Assembly (NCBI GenBank): GCA_012295275.1
Contig: CM022674.1
Location: forward strand, 4,135,610-4,145,609
Direction of reading: 5' to 3'
Length of the DNA stretch: 10,000 nucleotides
DNA from: Chrysomallon squamiferum
Lineage: Eukaryota > Mollusca > Gastropoda > Neomphalida > Peltospiridae
Shown: one piece after another, positions 1 to 7,535 of the stretch
Layout: each line of letters opens with the position of its first letter
How positions within the stretch are numbered: position 1 is the first letter of the stretch
The notes under the pieces: model-generated
Told to the model about the DNA's origin: nothing
The model's input: the letters and a program-made list of their open reading frames with translations, nothing else
The model's database searches: none
Translations under genes and position numbers: made by a program

Positions 1-4
1 TTAC

Positions 5-124
5 TTTGAAGTGGATGACATCAGGTTTGCTGTAAAACGGGCAACCAGTGAACTCTCTACCAGCAGCCACTTGTTTCATGATGATTCCATCTCTGGTCTT
101 ATCCAAAACCTTCTTTAGTATTTC
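5..124 (-). CDS. CFAP74: CFAP74 coding exon 13 (last in window)
   Basis: The acceptor TTATTTCAG|GAAATA gives EILKKVLDKTRDGIIMKQV, then AAGREFTGCPFYSKPDVIHFK, exactly 40 codons. GREFTGCPF..SKPDVIHF parallels GREFQGRPF..SKPELLHF of vertebrate CFAP74, the entry to the first Ig-like domain. The donor AAA|GTAA uses the first four bases of the window, so the exon is complete and the gene continues to the left. Confidence 0.9.
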
Positions 125-179
125 CTGAAATAACAGAAAAATACAATAATACAAGAAAAAAAAAAAATAATAAAAAGAA

Positions 180-225
<46 letters not shown>

Positions 226-888
226 TTAACACCTAAAAGATCTGAACCATTTTTTTTCTCACGAAAACACTAAATCAGTATGTTTAACTGATAAAGTCAA
301 CTGATAAAGTCAATTTAACTGATAAATGTTCAAAAGTCAATAAAGAAAATAGCCGTGCAACTCATTTTGACAGAATGGGTCACAGATTTTATTTTTTTAT
401 CAGAGAGAGAAAAATTACCCTCTCCATTTTGCTGGCTCCTGGGGGTTTGGTTGCTACGTCGACATCTTTTGGCACATGATATGGTTTATGCTGATCCCAA
501 AGGCCTTCGAATTCTGGTATAGCCAAATTTACATTGGTCTCTTCTGCTTAAAACAAAATTGATATTATAGACTCTCATCCTTTAATAAACATTAAGTGGC
601 ATTTTCATCGTAGTTAATTTATGATTTTGTACATCTGAATTTTAACTTACTTAATAATAATAATAATAATAATAATGATGATAATAATATTAATAATAAT
701 AATAACAACAACAACAACAACAACAATACTACTACTAAAAAAATAAAGAAGCAAACCAACCATCAGACTCTTGCACGGAATCTCCTGAAACATGTCGAGT
801 TCTTTGAGCAGTGACTGAAGCCTCACTCTGGTCACATTCATCCTTCTCTCCATCCTCCTGTTCAACACTGTCCTGTGCACATTTCTGT

Positions 889-968
<80 letters not shown>

Positions 969-1044
969 CAACAACAACAATAATAATAATCATAATAATA
1001 ATAATGATAATAAAAATAATAACAATAATAACAATAATAACAAC

Positions 1045-1110
<66 letters not shown>

Positions 1111-2021
1111 AAACAACAACAATGAAAACAACAACAAATAAATAAATAAATAAATAAACAAATGTTTACAATTGTGGAAAGAGAAAAAAGTATTTTCATA
1201 TTAATTAAAATGTACCTCTTCTGGTGACAAAGTTCTCATGGGAACTGTCTTCTGTTTATCCTGTTCCAATGACATTCTCGTGTACTCAGTGAGCAGCTTA
1301 AGTTTCTGTTTGTGTGGTGGAACAATCTGATAAAATTAAAATTAAAACAACATAATGTTAGATAATACAATGTAATATAAAATAACATATCTTAGCAGAA
1401 TATAACATTACATTACAGTATAACATAACGTAACGTAATGTAACATAACATAACATAACATAACATATCATATCATATCATAATATAACATTATATTAAA
1501 ATATTTTTTTAATTTTTTAGATTTTATTTATTTTATTATTATTATTTTTTTTTTTTGTATCATAAAAATGTATTATATTTATAAACAATGAATCAGAAAA
1601 CATTAATAAAATAAACAAAATTGTAAAAAAATAAAATTTTATCAAAGATAAATAAAACAACCATTAAAATTCTCCAATAAAGGTCAATCCTACAATACTC
1701 TGAGAAGCATCTAACACCAGAACAACATGTACAGAAAACACACAAATATATTCCTTTTATTATTAGAAAAATAATTCTACACTGATTATATGAAAAAAAT
1801 ATGTATTTAAAAATACAAATTTTCCATCCTGTCAAAAAAAATATTCTAAATTAAAGAATATAAAATATTACCAGTTCTTTTTCCCGTTTGGGATCATGCC
1901 AAAGTTGTGGAAATTTCTTTTTCCTTTTCTTCAGTCTTTCCTCTTCTTCGAGAATTTTGTTAACAATCTTTACTTGGTCTTCCTGTTTTTGCACTTCAAA
2001 CAGTCTAAAGATAAGAGAGAC

Positions 2022-2068
<47 letters not shown>

Positions 2069-5000
2069 TATATATATTTAAAGAGGGAAAAAGATAGACC
2101 GATGTACACCTATCTATTTGGCATTTGTTTTATTAAATAAATAAATAAATGAATAAATGAATAACAGTAACAATTATGTTTATAATAATATAAATAATAA
2201 AATAAATCTCTAATAATAATAACTTCTGTTATTTCTAGTTTATTATTCATTATTATTATTATTATATATTATATATATTATATTATATATATATATATAT
2301 ATATATAATGACAGCATTATCAATACAAAAAAATAGTTAAAATATTTTTAAAATTACAAAAACATAATATCAAAAATAACAGAAAAAGCAATGATGTTAC
2401 AATAGTTTTTCATCCAGAATTTTATTATTTTTCTAAATATTACCCACATTGATAGTAGCAGCTAATAAACACAGCAAACAGATAATTTATTTAATACAAA
2501 TGTGACAAAACTAAAACTAAAAAAAAAAAAAAAAAAAAAATAATAATAATAATATTCACTGTTTTTGTCTTTCAATTTCATTCAATCGTTTCTTGATGAG
2601 AAAGATTTCGTCTGCATTGCCTCCCTCTTCTAAAATCTTCTGTTTCTCGAGGTTAATTTGTCTCTCTTCTTCGAGAGCTTTGGCCTTGCTTCGGGCTTGT
2701 AAGGCTGTCAGATTTTCCTGGAGTGGGTAAAAAAAAAAAAAAAAAATTGGTTGCATGTTTTCCAAAAATTACGAGAAGTAGTGTCACTCTTATTTTTTTG
2801 AAGTATTGTCAGACTTATTTTCTTTGAAGTGATGTCATATTTATTCTGTTTGAGGTGATGTCATATTTATTCTGTTTGAGGTGATGTCATATTTATTCTG
2901 TTTGAGGTGATGTCATATTTATTCTGTTTGAGGTGATGTCATATTTATTCTGTTTGAGGTGATGTCATATTTATTCTGTTTGAGGTGATGTCATACTTAT
3001 TCTGTTTGAGGTGATGTCATACTTATTCTGTTTGAGGTGATGTCATACTTATTCTGTTTGAGGTGATGTCATACTTATTCTGTTTGAGGTGATGTCATAC
3101 TTATTCTGTTTGAGGTGATGTCATACTTATTCTGTTTGAAGTGATGTCATATTTATTCTGTTTGAAGTGATGTCATATTTATTCTGTTTGAGGTGATGTC
3201 ATACTTATTCTGTTTGAAGTGATGTCATACTTATTCTGTTTGAAGTGATGTCATACTTATTCTGTTTGAGGTGATGTCATACTTATTCTGTTTGAGGTGA
3301 TGTCATACTTATTCTTTCAAAAGCAATGAAATCTAAAGTTTCCGCTGTGGAAGCCGATGTACACTTACCCTGTTGGAAGCGATGTCGTCTTTGAGGGTCA
3401 ACAACATGTCCATCTTCCTCTGCAAGTCACTTTTTGATCTCTCCTGCTCTTCATTCTGACGAGCTCGCATTCTACAAATTTAAATAAATTTATTTATTTA
3501 TTTGTGTGTTTGTTCGTTTTTTTTTTGTTTTTTTTTATTTGTTAGCTTATTTATAAACGATATTCATTAACATTTTATTCATGAAAAACTGACAGATTTA
3601 AAAGGCCTCCAGTTTTATTTCAGACTGTGTTTCTTTCTAAATCGACAAAAAATCTGATTAAAATAAATAAATAAATAAATAAATAAATAAATGATAAAAA
3701 TCGTGCATTTCTTGGCATTTAACTGCATATGAATGTTGTGTATGTGTGATATATCTGCTTTTATTCATTGTATTCAAAATACATCATAAAATCAATAACA
3801 TTTTTATCATATTAATATCATCAACTTCTCTGTGTAATTTTAATTCATGCATTTCAAAAAATAAACAACAACAACAATACCATGTCAAACTGCCAACATA
3901 TGTCCAAATAGTTTTGTTTTTTTTTAAAAAGAATAAGACAGTTAAAAAAATAAAAAAAAAAAAAAAAAATATACTCAGCTAAAGTTTTGTTACATTTATA
4001 TTAGTTTATGTATCACGAATAAGCACAACCAACAAATGTACCATATTGAGCTGCATGTATAAATCCAAATTTATTTATTTTTTTTTTTTTTAAGAAAACA
4101 GCTAAAATAATAAATAAAAATATTTACCTGGCTAAAGTTTTATTCAGATACTTGGTGGCAATCTCGTGGTTTCTTTGTGCTTCTTCAATGAAATGCTGGT
4201 TTTGTCTTTCTTTTTCCTTCAGGTATTCAAACTGCGTCCTGTTACAAAACAAGTTTTAAATTAAATAAAGAAATAAAGAATCAAATATAGTCCATTAAAT
4301 ATGAATCAAAAGAATAAAATAAAATACAATAAATTATATATTAATTTTTTTAATTTTTTTTTTATAAACAAATAAAACAATACATACAAGTGAATTACAT
4401 AAAAAGTATGAAATCATGTTGTAACATGAAAATAATTAACTAACTAACTAACTAAATAAATAAATAACTAAATAAATAAAAATAAATAATAAATAAAATA
4501 AAATAAAATAAAATAAAATAAAATAATAATAAAAAAATTTAAAATCTAGAAATACTTTTTAAAAATTTCTGTAAATTTAGTAATAAAATTGCAGATAACA
4601 GTAGAAAACATTTCTTAATATTATATTTATATAACAAAGAAAATGAAAAACAAGAATGAAAAATGTAAATAATAGTAAATTAATACAGTTTCTTTATAAC
4701 TCATTCTGTTTTATTTTGTTTTTAAATATTTTTCATCTAACTCAGAACTTGCCTCTCTCGGGATCTTTTAGCAGACTCAGCCTGATGTGCATTATGCTGC
4801 TCCTTGCGTAAACGAATTCTCGCAATGGCGGCTTTTTCTTCCGAGAGTTGTCTTTCCTTCTGAATCAGCTGATCTTCTTCCAGCAGAAACTTGTTGTGTT
4901 CTACTTCAGCCTTAGCCAGGTGGTATCTGACAAAAAAATACAGATGATTTTTTTTTATACATATCACAAAAAAAACAAAAAACATCACAGCTACAACTGA

Positions 5001-5906
5001 ACATTCATTTTAATCATTCTCTTATTCATTAATATTTTTGGTTCATTCATTCATTCATTAACATTTTCATTTGTTCATTCATTTTAATCATTCTCTTGTT
5101 CTTTAACATCTTTGTTTAATTCATTCATTCATTCATTTTCATTCGTTCATTCATTTTAATCATTCTCTTGTTCTTTAACATCTTTGGTTGATTCATTCAT
5201 TCATTAACATTTTCATTCGTTTATTCATTTTAATCATTCTCTTGTTCTTTAACATCTTTGGTTCATTCATTCATTCATTAACATTTTCATTCGTTCATTC
5301 ATTTTAATCATTCTCTTGTTCTTTAACATCTTTGGTTCATTCATTCATTCTTTTTAATCATTCTCTTATTCTTTAACATCTTTGGTTCATTCATTCTTTC
5401 ATTAACATTTTCATTCGTTCATTCATTTTAATCATTCTCTTATTCTTTAACATCTTTGTTTAATTCATTCATTCATTAACATTTTCATTCGTTCATTCAT
5501 TTTAATCATTCTCTTATTCTTTAACATCTTGTTTAATTCATTCATTCATTAACATTTTCATTCGTTCATTCATTCATTCATTCGTTCGCTGTTTCATTCA
5601 CTTGGTAACAACGACTGAGTTGTAAATACGACTCATTTCAGCAGGTATGGTCACACATTAATTTAAAAACTTGATAAATTCAAAACACACTCTGCTTCAT
5701 CCAGTCTGTCCATGATTGACCTGACAATTTCTTCTTCTCCCTCAATCTCCATACAGATTATTTCATGGGTTGAACGTAAACGATACAGTGCTGCCCTACA
5801 AAAAAAATAAATAAAAAAATGATAAAACTTTATTGTTGTTAAAGGTTCAGTGTTGATAAAGATTATATATAATTAGAATACTGAAGATTAATCATTGCTG
5901 ATAAAA

Positions 5907-5977
<71 letters not shown>

Positions 5978-6210
5978 AATTACACCAATAAATAATAAAA
6001 GTTTTACAAGAGATTTGAATACATTTTTCCTTATTTATTTAAAATGCTTAGAATATATTTTCTATGAAACAAAGTTTGAATTTTGCTAATAAATTTACCA
6101 AATTATAATAATTATGATAATGATAATGATAATAACAGTAACAATAATAATAAAAACATTAACAATAATGCTAATAATAATATAATAACAGTAGCAAGAA
6201 CAAAACCACA

Positions 6211-6251
<41 letters not shown>

Positions 6252-6819
6252 CGTAACAACAAAACCACTATAACAACAACAACAATAAAAAAATAGTAAC
6301 AAAACAAATGTATGTACGTGTTTCCGTCAGCTTCTGCCTGCTGTATCTCTATGAACACTCTGTCTCTCTCTGCTTCCAGCTGTGCTATATGATTCCGACA
6401 TTTGTTTAACTCTTCTCTAGAGAAAAAATATAAAAATTAAATATAAAAAGATTTAAAAAAATAAAAAAGTAAAAACAATAATTGACGTTAATTTAGAAAA
6501 ACAAAATTTTCAGGATGAAATATGCTTAGATAAAACTTTATAATACTAAACGAGACTGGCTAACAGTTTTAAGACAAAATATGTCTAGATAAAATATTTG
6601 ACATCAGTGTGAGTAAAACACATGAACAGATCTACCTGGTCTTGTTTACAGTGTATTTCTTCTGTTCCACTGTGTCAATGAGTTTGTTCAAATGACTGCG
6701 TAAATGAATCATTCGTATCTGTTCCTGGTATGATATCTTCTCACTGGGCTGCGGAGTAGGTTCCCTGAAAGAAATTTCATTAAAAAAAAACATGATATAT
6801 ATATCAATATATACAAGTA

Positions 6820-6858
<39 letters not shown>

Positions 6859-7239
6859 ACACACATATTTATACATGCATATATGTGTTAACGTATATAA
6901 AAATAAGTCAATAATAACAAACCAGAAAATAGGGAAAAAAAACTTTCTTCTTTTAAAAATTACATTATGTATTAAAATAAATACAAATCAAAAAAATATA
7001 TATATAATTATTGTTTTTAAAATTATTGATTTTAACACTCGTACAGACAGTAAGGAATACTTCATGCTGTTAATTATTAACCTGGGAGTTTCTCTGACAT
7101 CAGCGAAGATGCTGTCTTCATCGGAATCAAGGTCAATGATATCTTCATCGTGTTCGTAGTCAACGATGCCATCCTCATCATCGATGACAGCCTGGGCTGC
7201 TTGTCTTACCCGAAAAATCTGATTGTTGTTATTTTCCAT
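5..7239 (-). CDS. CFAP74: CFAP74 gene, 5' part: 13 coding exons, continues past left edge
   Basis: CFAP74 is a structural protein of the central-pair apparatus of motile cilia and flagella; in Chlamydomonas FAP74 belongs to the C1d projection, which helps control beating. Splicing the 13 exons listed below gives one open frame of about 550 codons. In order: an acidic N-terminus (residues 18-48), a coiled coil rich in Glu, Arg, Lys and Gln (about 60-380), an acidic linker (about 428-470), then a conserved block with FEGLWD, YHVPKDVD, GREFTGCPF and YSKPDVIHF. This order and these motifs match my memory of vertebrate CFAP74 (about 1,580 residues), where the block leads into Ig-like ASH domains; those must lie to the left of the window. 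The start ATG has A at -3 and G at +4. Other coiled-coil ciliary proteins could mimic the middle part, but not the C-terminal block. No search was run. Confidence 0.9.
180..225. repeat. TAA microsatellite in intron 12
   Basis: About 15 uninterrupted ATA/TAA units. The rest of intron 12 (226-418) is AT-rich, with a small partial tandem of ACTGATAAAGTCA at 287-328. Confidence 0.95.
419..543 (-). CDS. CFAP74: CFAP74 coding exon 12 (GLWD/YHVPKDVD block)
   Basis: This exon encodes EETNVNLAIPEFEGLWDQH, then KPYHVPKDVDVATKPPGAS and KMER. The block EFEGLWD..KPYHVPKDVD..KP.GASKM is the clearest CFAP74 signature here. The donor GAGAGG|GTAATT is phase 0. The acceptor is a triple NAG (AAG CAG AAG, minus strand 549-541); I place the start after CAG by general acceptor preference, but use of AAG would start the exon at 546 and add one Ala. 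Confidence 0.9.
652..736. repeat. Compound TAA/CAA/TAC microsatellite in intron 11
   Basis: TAA units pass into ATGATG, then CAA units (about 704-725), then a few TAC units. The array lies just downstream of the exon 11 donor at 760 and hides that exon. Confidence 0.95.
761..884 (-). CDS. CFAP74: CFAP74 coding exon 11 (acidic linker, hidden among TAA repeats)
   Basis: The acceptor TATAACAG|AAATGT opens a frame KCAQDSVEQEDGEKDECDQ followed by SEASVTAQRTRHVSGDSVQ and ESD, ending at donor TGATG|GTTGGT in phase 1. Exon 10 ends in phase 0 and exon 12 needs phase 1. This exon alone supplies that 0-to-1 change and allows exon 12 to use its natural acceptor. The acidic, weakly conserved content matches the Glu-rich linker before the GLW motif in vertebrate CFAP74. 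The stretch stands out as ordinary sequence between two TAA arrays. Confidence 0.8.
888..1160. repeat. Long TAA/CAA/AAAT compound microsatellite in intron 10
   Basis: A nearly pure TAA array (888-964) continues through CAA, CAT and TGA variants to about 1113, then CAA units and AAAT units to 1160. Its left end abuts the exon 11 acceptor (886-885), so the minus strand reads ATT units straight into TATAACAG. Long artefact reading frames of Asn, Ile or Leu arise from it on both strands. Confidence 0.95.
1216..1326 (-). CDS. CFAP74: CFAP74 coding exon 10
   Basis: The acceptor TTTTATCAG|ATTGTT opens IVPPHKQKLKLLTEYTR, then MSLEQDKQKTVPMRTLSPEE. The exon is exactly 37 codons, phase 0 at both ends, with donor GAAGAG|GTACAT. 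It lies between the coiled coil and the acidic linker and is less conserved, so its identity rests on frame continuity and clean splice sites. Confidence 0.82.
1365..1500. repeat. AACAT-type pentanucleotide tract in intron 9
   Basis: Imperfect AACAT/AACGT units at about 1381-1466 grade into ATCAT units to about 1482. The remainder of intron 9 (1500-1871) is AT-rich with no gene-like content, apart from a spurious minus-strand open frame of mixed hydrophobic residues. Confidence 0.85.
1872..2004 (-). CDS. CFAP74: CFAP74 coding exon 9 (end of coiled coil)
   Basis: The acceptor TTATCTTTAG|ACTGTT completes a Gln codon and gives LFEVQKQEDQVKIVNKILE, then EEERLKKRKKKFPQLWHD and PKREKEL. IVNKILEEEE corresponds to IISRILKEEAE in vertebrate CFAP74. 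The donor GAACTG|GTAATA is phase 0. On the plus strand this exon forms part of an unrelated spurious open frame. Confidence 0.88.
2022..2064. repeat. AT/TG dinucleotide microsatellite in intron 8
   Basis: A short AT run leads into about 18 TG units, just upstream (minus sense) of the exon 9 acceptor at 2006-2005. The rest of intron 8 (2065-2559) holds AAAT units near 2134-2163, an AT run at 2265-2307, a run of about 22 A at 2519-2540, and otherwise AT-rich sequence. Confidence 0.95.
2560..2717 (-). CDS. CFAP74: CFAP74 coding exon 8 (coiled coil)
   Basis: The acceptor CCACTCCAG|GAAAATC follows a run of about 18 T and gives ENLTALQARSKAKALEEER, then KQKILEEGGNADEIFLIKK and RLNEIERQK. The ARSKAKAxxEE and KxxIL elements match the corresponding region of vertebrate CFAP74. 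The donor AAAACA|GTGAAT is phase 2. Without splicing, the frame stops at the TGA overlapping the donor. Confidence 0.88.
2773..3366. repeat. 26-bp minisatellite in intron 7, derived from exon 7 donor junction
   Basis: GATGTCAT recurs at an exact 26-bp spacing from 2831 to 3299, giving 19 near-identical units, with decayed units on both sides (about 2779, 2805, 3325 and 3356). Units vary mainly at GAGGTG/GAAGTG and CATATTT/CATACTT, and the T form is concentrated at the left. On the minus strand a unit reads GACATCACYTCAAACAG then AATAAGTAT, matching 21 of 26 bases of the exon 7 end plus donor. There are no spacers, so it is a plain tandem array. Confidence 0.95.
3369..3471 (-). CDS. CFAP74: CFAP74 coding exon 7 (coiled coil; source of minisatellite)
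   Basis: The acceptor AATTTGTAG|AATGCG gives MRARQNEEQERSKSDLQRK, then MDMLLTLKDDIASNR. The end parallels the ISANR motif of vertebrate CFAP74. The donor AACAGG|GTAAGT is near perfect and phase 0. The last 18 exonic bases plus the donor closely resemble the 26-bp tandem repeat that fills the following intron. Confidence 0.9.
3472..4127. other. Intron 6: AT-rich, AAAT microsatellite, no gene seen
   Basis: It contains ATTT units near 3482-3500, AAAT units at 3661-3692, and poly-A/T runs at 3949-3968 and 4076-4092. The plus-strand open frame at 3746-3982 is Ile/Lys-rich low complexity and not a believable protein. Nothing else recognised. Confidence 0.7.
4128..4238 (-). CDS. CFAP74: CFAP74 coding exon 6 (coiled coil)
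   Basis: The acceptor TTTTGTAACAG|GACGCAG gives TQFEYLKEKERQNQHFIEE, then AQRNHEIATKYLNKTLA. The NHEIATKYLNKTLAR motif closely parallels NHKVAVRFLKASLGR in vertebrate CFAP74 as I recall it. The donor GCCAG|GTAAAT is strong and phase 2, splitting an Arg codon. Confidence 0.9.
4437..4530. repeat. ACTA / AAAT / AAAAT microsatellite in intron 5
   Basis: TAAC/ACTA units (4437-4456) grade into AAAT and then AAAAT units (about 4490-4526). The remainder of intron 5 (4531-4752) is AT-rich without visible features. Confidence 0.9.
4753..4926 (-). CDS. CFAP74: CFAP74 coding exon 5 (coiled coil; GC splice donor)
   Basis: The acceptor TTTTTGTCAG|ATACCA continues as YHLAKAEVEHNKFLLEEDQ, with a Lys/Arg/Glu-rich helix to SAKRSRER. 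The only in-frame way into exon 6 is to end at AG (4754-4753) before GCAAGT, a GC donor with the usual AG|GCAAGT context. The nearby GT at 4748-4747 would shift the frame into an immediate stop in exon 6. Phase 2 is kept and the split codon AG|G gives Arg. Confidence 0.85.
5003..5592. repeat. 74-bp minisatellite in intron 4
   Basis: TAATCATTCTCTT recurs at 5011, 5085, 5157, 5231, 5305, 5355, 5429 and 5503. The spacing is 72-74 bp except for one 50-bp unit (5305-5355) that has lost an internal segment. Each unit holds TTCTTTAACATCTTTG, ATTCATTCATT runs of varying length and AACATTTTCATTCGTTC. The array fills most of intron 4 and ends in ATTC tetranucleotides. Confidence 0.92.
5691..5795 (-). 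CDS. CFAP74: CFAP74 coding exon 4 (coiled coil)
   Basis: The acceptor TTTTTTTGTAG|GGCAGC continues the frame as AALYRLRSTHEII, then EIEGEEEIVRSIMDRLDEAE. The donor is GAAGCAGA|GTGTGT, phase 2, splitting a Glu codon GA|A. The AALYRL start corresponds to the AAVGRL segment of vertebrate CFAP74, consistent with a conserved exon. Confidence 0.85.
5907..5976. repeat. TAA then AAAT microsatellite in intron 3
   Basis: About 12 TAA units followed by about eight AAAT units, with a clean switch of period near 5943. Confidence 0.95.
6102..6300. repeat. Degenerate TAA/CAA microsatellite in intron 3
   Basis: Imperfect ATA, ATG and ACA trinucleotides surround a pure TAA core at 6212-6251, then CAA units to about 6290. 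It ends about 18 bases from the exon 3 donor and produces a spurious hydrophobic reading frame on the minus strand. Confidence 0.9.
6318..6416 (-). CDS. CFAP74: CFAP74 coding exon 3 (coiled coil)
   Basis: The acceptor TTTTTTCTCTAG|AGAAGAG completes an Arg codon, and the exon encodes EELNKCRNHIAQLEAERDR through QQAEADGNT, a charged helix. EELxxCR is shared with vertebrate CFAP74. The donor AACAC|GTACAT is weak by consensus (C rather than G at -1) but is phase 2 and joins in frame to exon 4. The intron beyond it opens directly into TAA repeats. Confidence 0.85.
6636..6764 (-). CDS. CFAP74: CFAP74 coding exon 2
   Basis: The acceptor TTTCTTTCAG|GGAACC supplies the third base of the split Arg codon and continues as EPTPQPSEKISYQEQIR and further to NKTR. 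The donor is CCAG|GTAGAT, again phase 2. The second half (HLRSHLNKLIDTVEQKK) starts the heptad-like coiled coil and corresponds to the HLRQNL-type segment of vertebrate CFAP74. Frame and splice consensus are clear on both sides. Confidence 0.85.
6821..6866. repeat. CA microsatellite in intron 1
   Basis: About 22 AC units with one GA interruption near 6855. The rest of intron 1 (6867-7081) is AT-rich with nothing recognised. Confidence 0.95.
7082..7239 (-). CDS. CFAP74: CFAP74 coding exon 1 (start codon, acidic N-terminus)
   Basis: The exon begins at ATG (7239-7237) in good Kozak context (A at -3, G at +4) and encodes MENNNNQIFRVRQAA followed by a very acidic stretch (DDEDG, EHDEDIIDLDSDED). 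The donor reads CCCAG|GTTAAT and splits an Arg codon AG|G (phase 2). Vertebrate CFAP74 also starts with an acidic segment, which supports this ATG. Fourteen non-coding bases (7253-7240) lie between an acceptor AG at 7255-7254 and the ATG. Reading on past the donor gives only low-complexity sequence and a stop. Confidence 0.85.
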
Positions 7240-7255
7240 CGTGATGTATTTATCT

Positions 7256-7274
7256 AATAATAATAATGATGATC

Positions 7275-7316
<42 letters not shown>

Positions 7317-7327
7317 TGATAATGATA

Positions 7328-7358
<31 letters not shown>

Positions 7359-7535
7359 TAGTAATAGTAATAGTAATAGTAATAATAATAACAATAACAA
7401 TAATAATATAATGATAACGATAATAATAATGATAATAGTAATAGTAATAATAATAATGATGATGATGATGATGATAATAATAATAATAATAATAATAAAA
7501 AATAAGAATAAGAATAAGAATAAGAATAAGAAGCA
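7256..7535. repeat. Large compound TAA/TGA/TAG/GAATAA repeat beside the exon 1 acceptor
   Basis: Pure TAA units (7256-7316) are followed by TGATAA variants, TAATAG hexamers (about 7360-7384), TGA units (7458-7474), TAA units and GAATAA hexamers (7503-7530). The left end touches the candidate acceptor AG at 7255-7254, so that site has ATT repeats in place of a normal pyrimidine tract. Confidence 0.95.

Noticed and set aside
811-1199. Several overlapping open frames of poly-Asn, poly-Ile or poly-Leu on both strands
   Set aside because: All are readings of the TAA microsatellite; they have no codon structure outside the repeat.
1593-1835. Minus-strand 80-residue open frame in intron 9
   Set aside because: It lies within an intron, with AT-rich composition, no homology recognised and no matching splice sites or phase.
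2773-3366. CRISPR-like array (regular 26-bp repeats)
   Set aside because: Units are contiguous with no unique spacers, and the window is plainly eukaryotic.
3746-3982. Plus-strand 78-residue Lys/Ile-rich open frame
   Set aside because: It lies inside intron 6 on the opposite strand and ends in poly-A; low complexity.
4747-4748. GT donor for exon 5
   Set aside because: It shifts the frame and gives a stop four codons into exon 6, whereas the GC donor keeps phase and frame.
6095-6358. Minus-strand hydrophobic frame resembling a membrane segment after exon 3
   Set aside because: It reads through the exon 3 donor into TAA repeats; the hydrophobic run is microsatellite translation.
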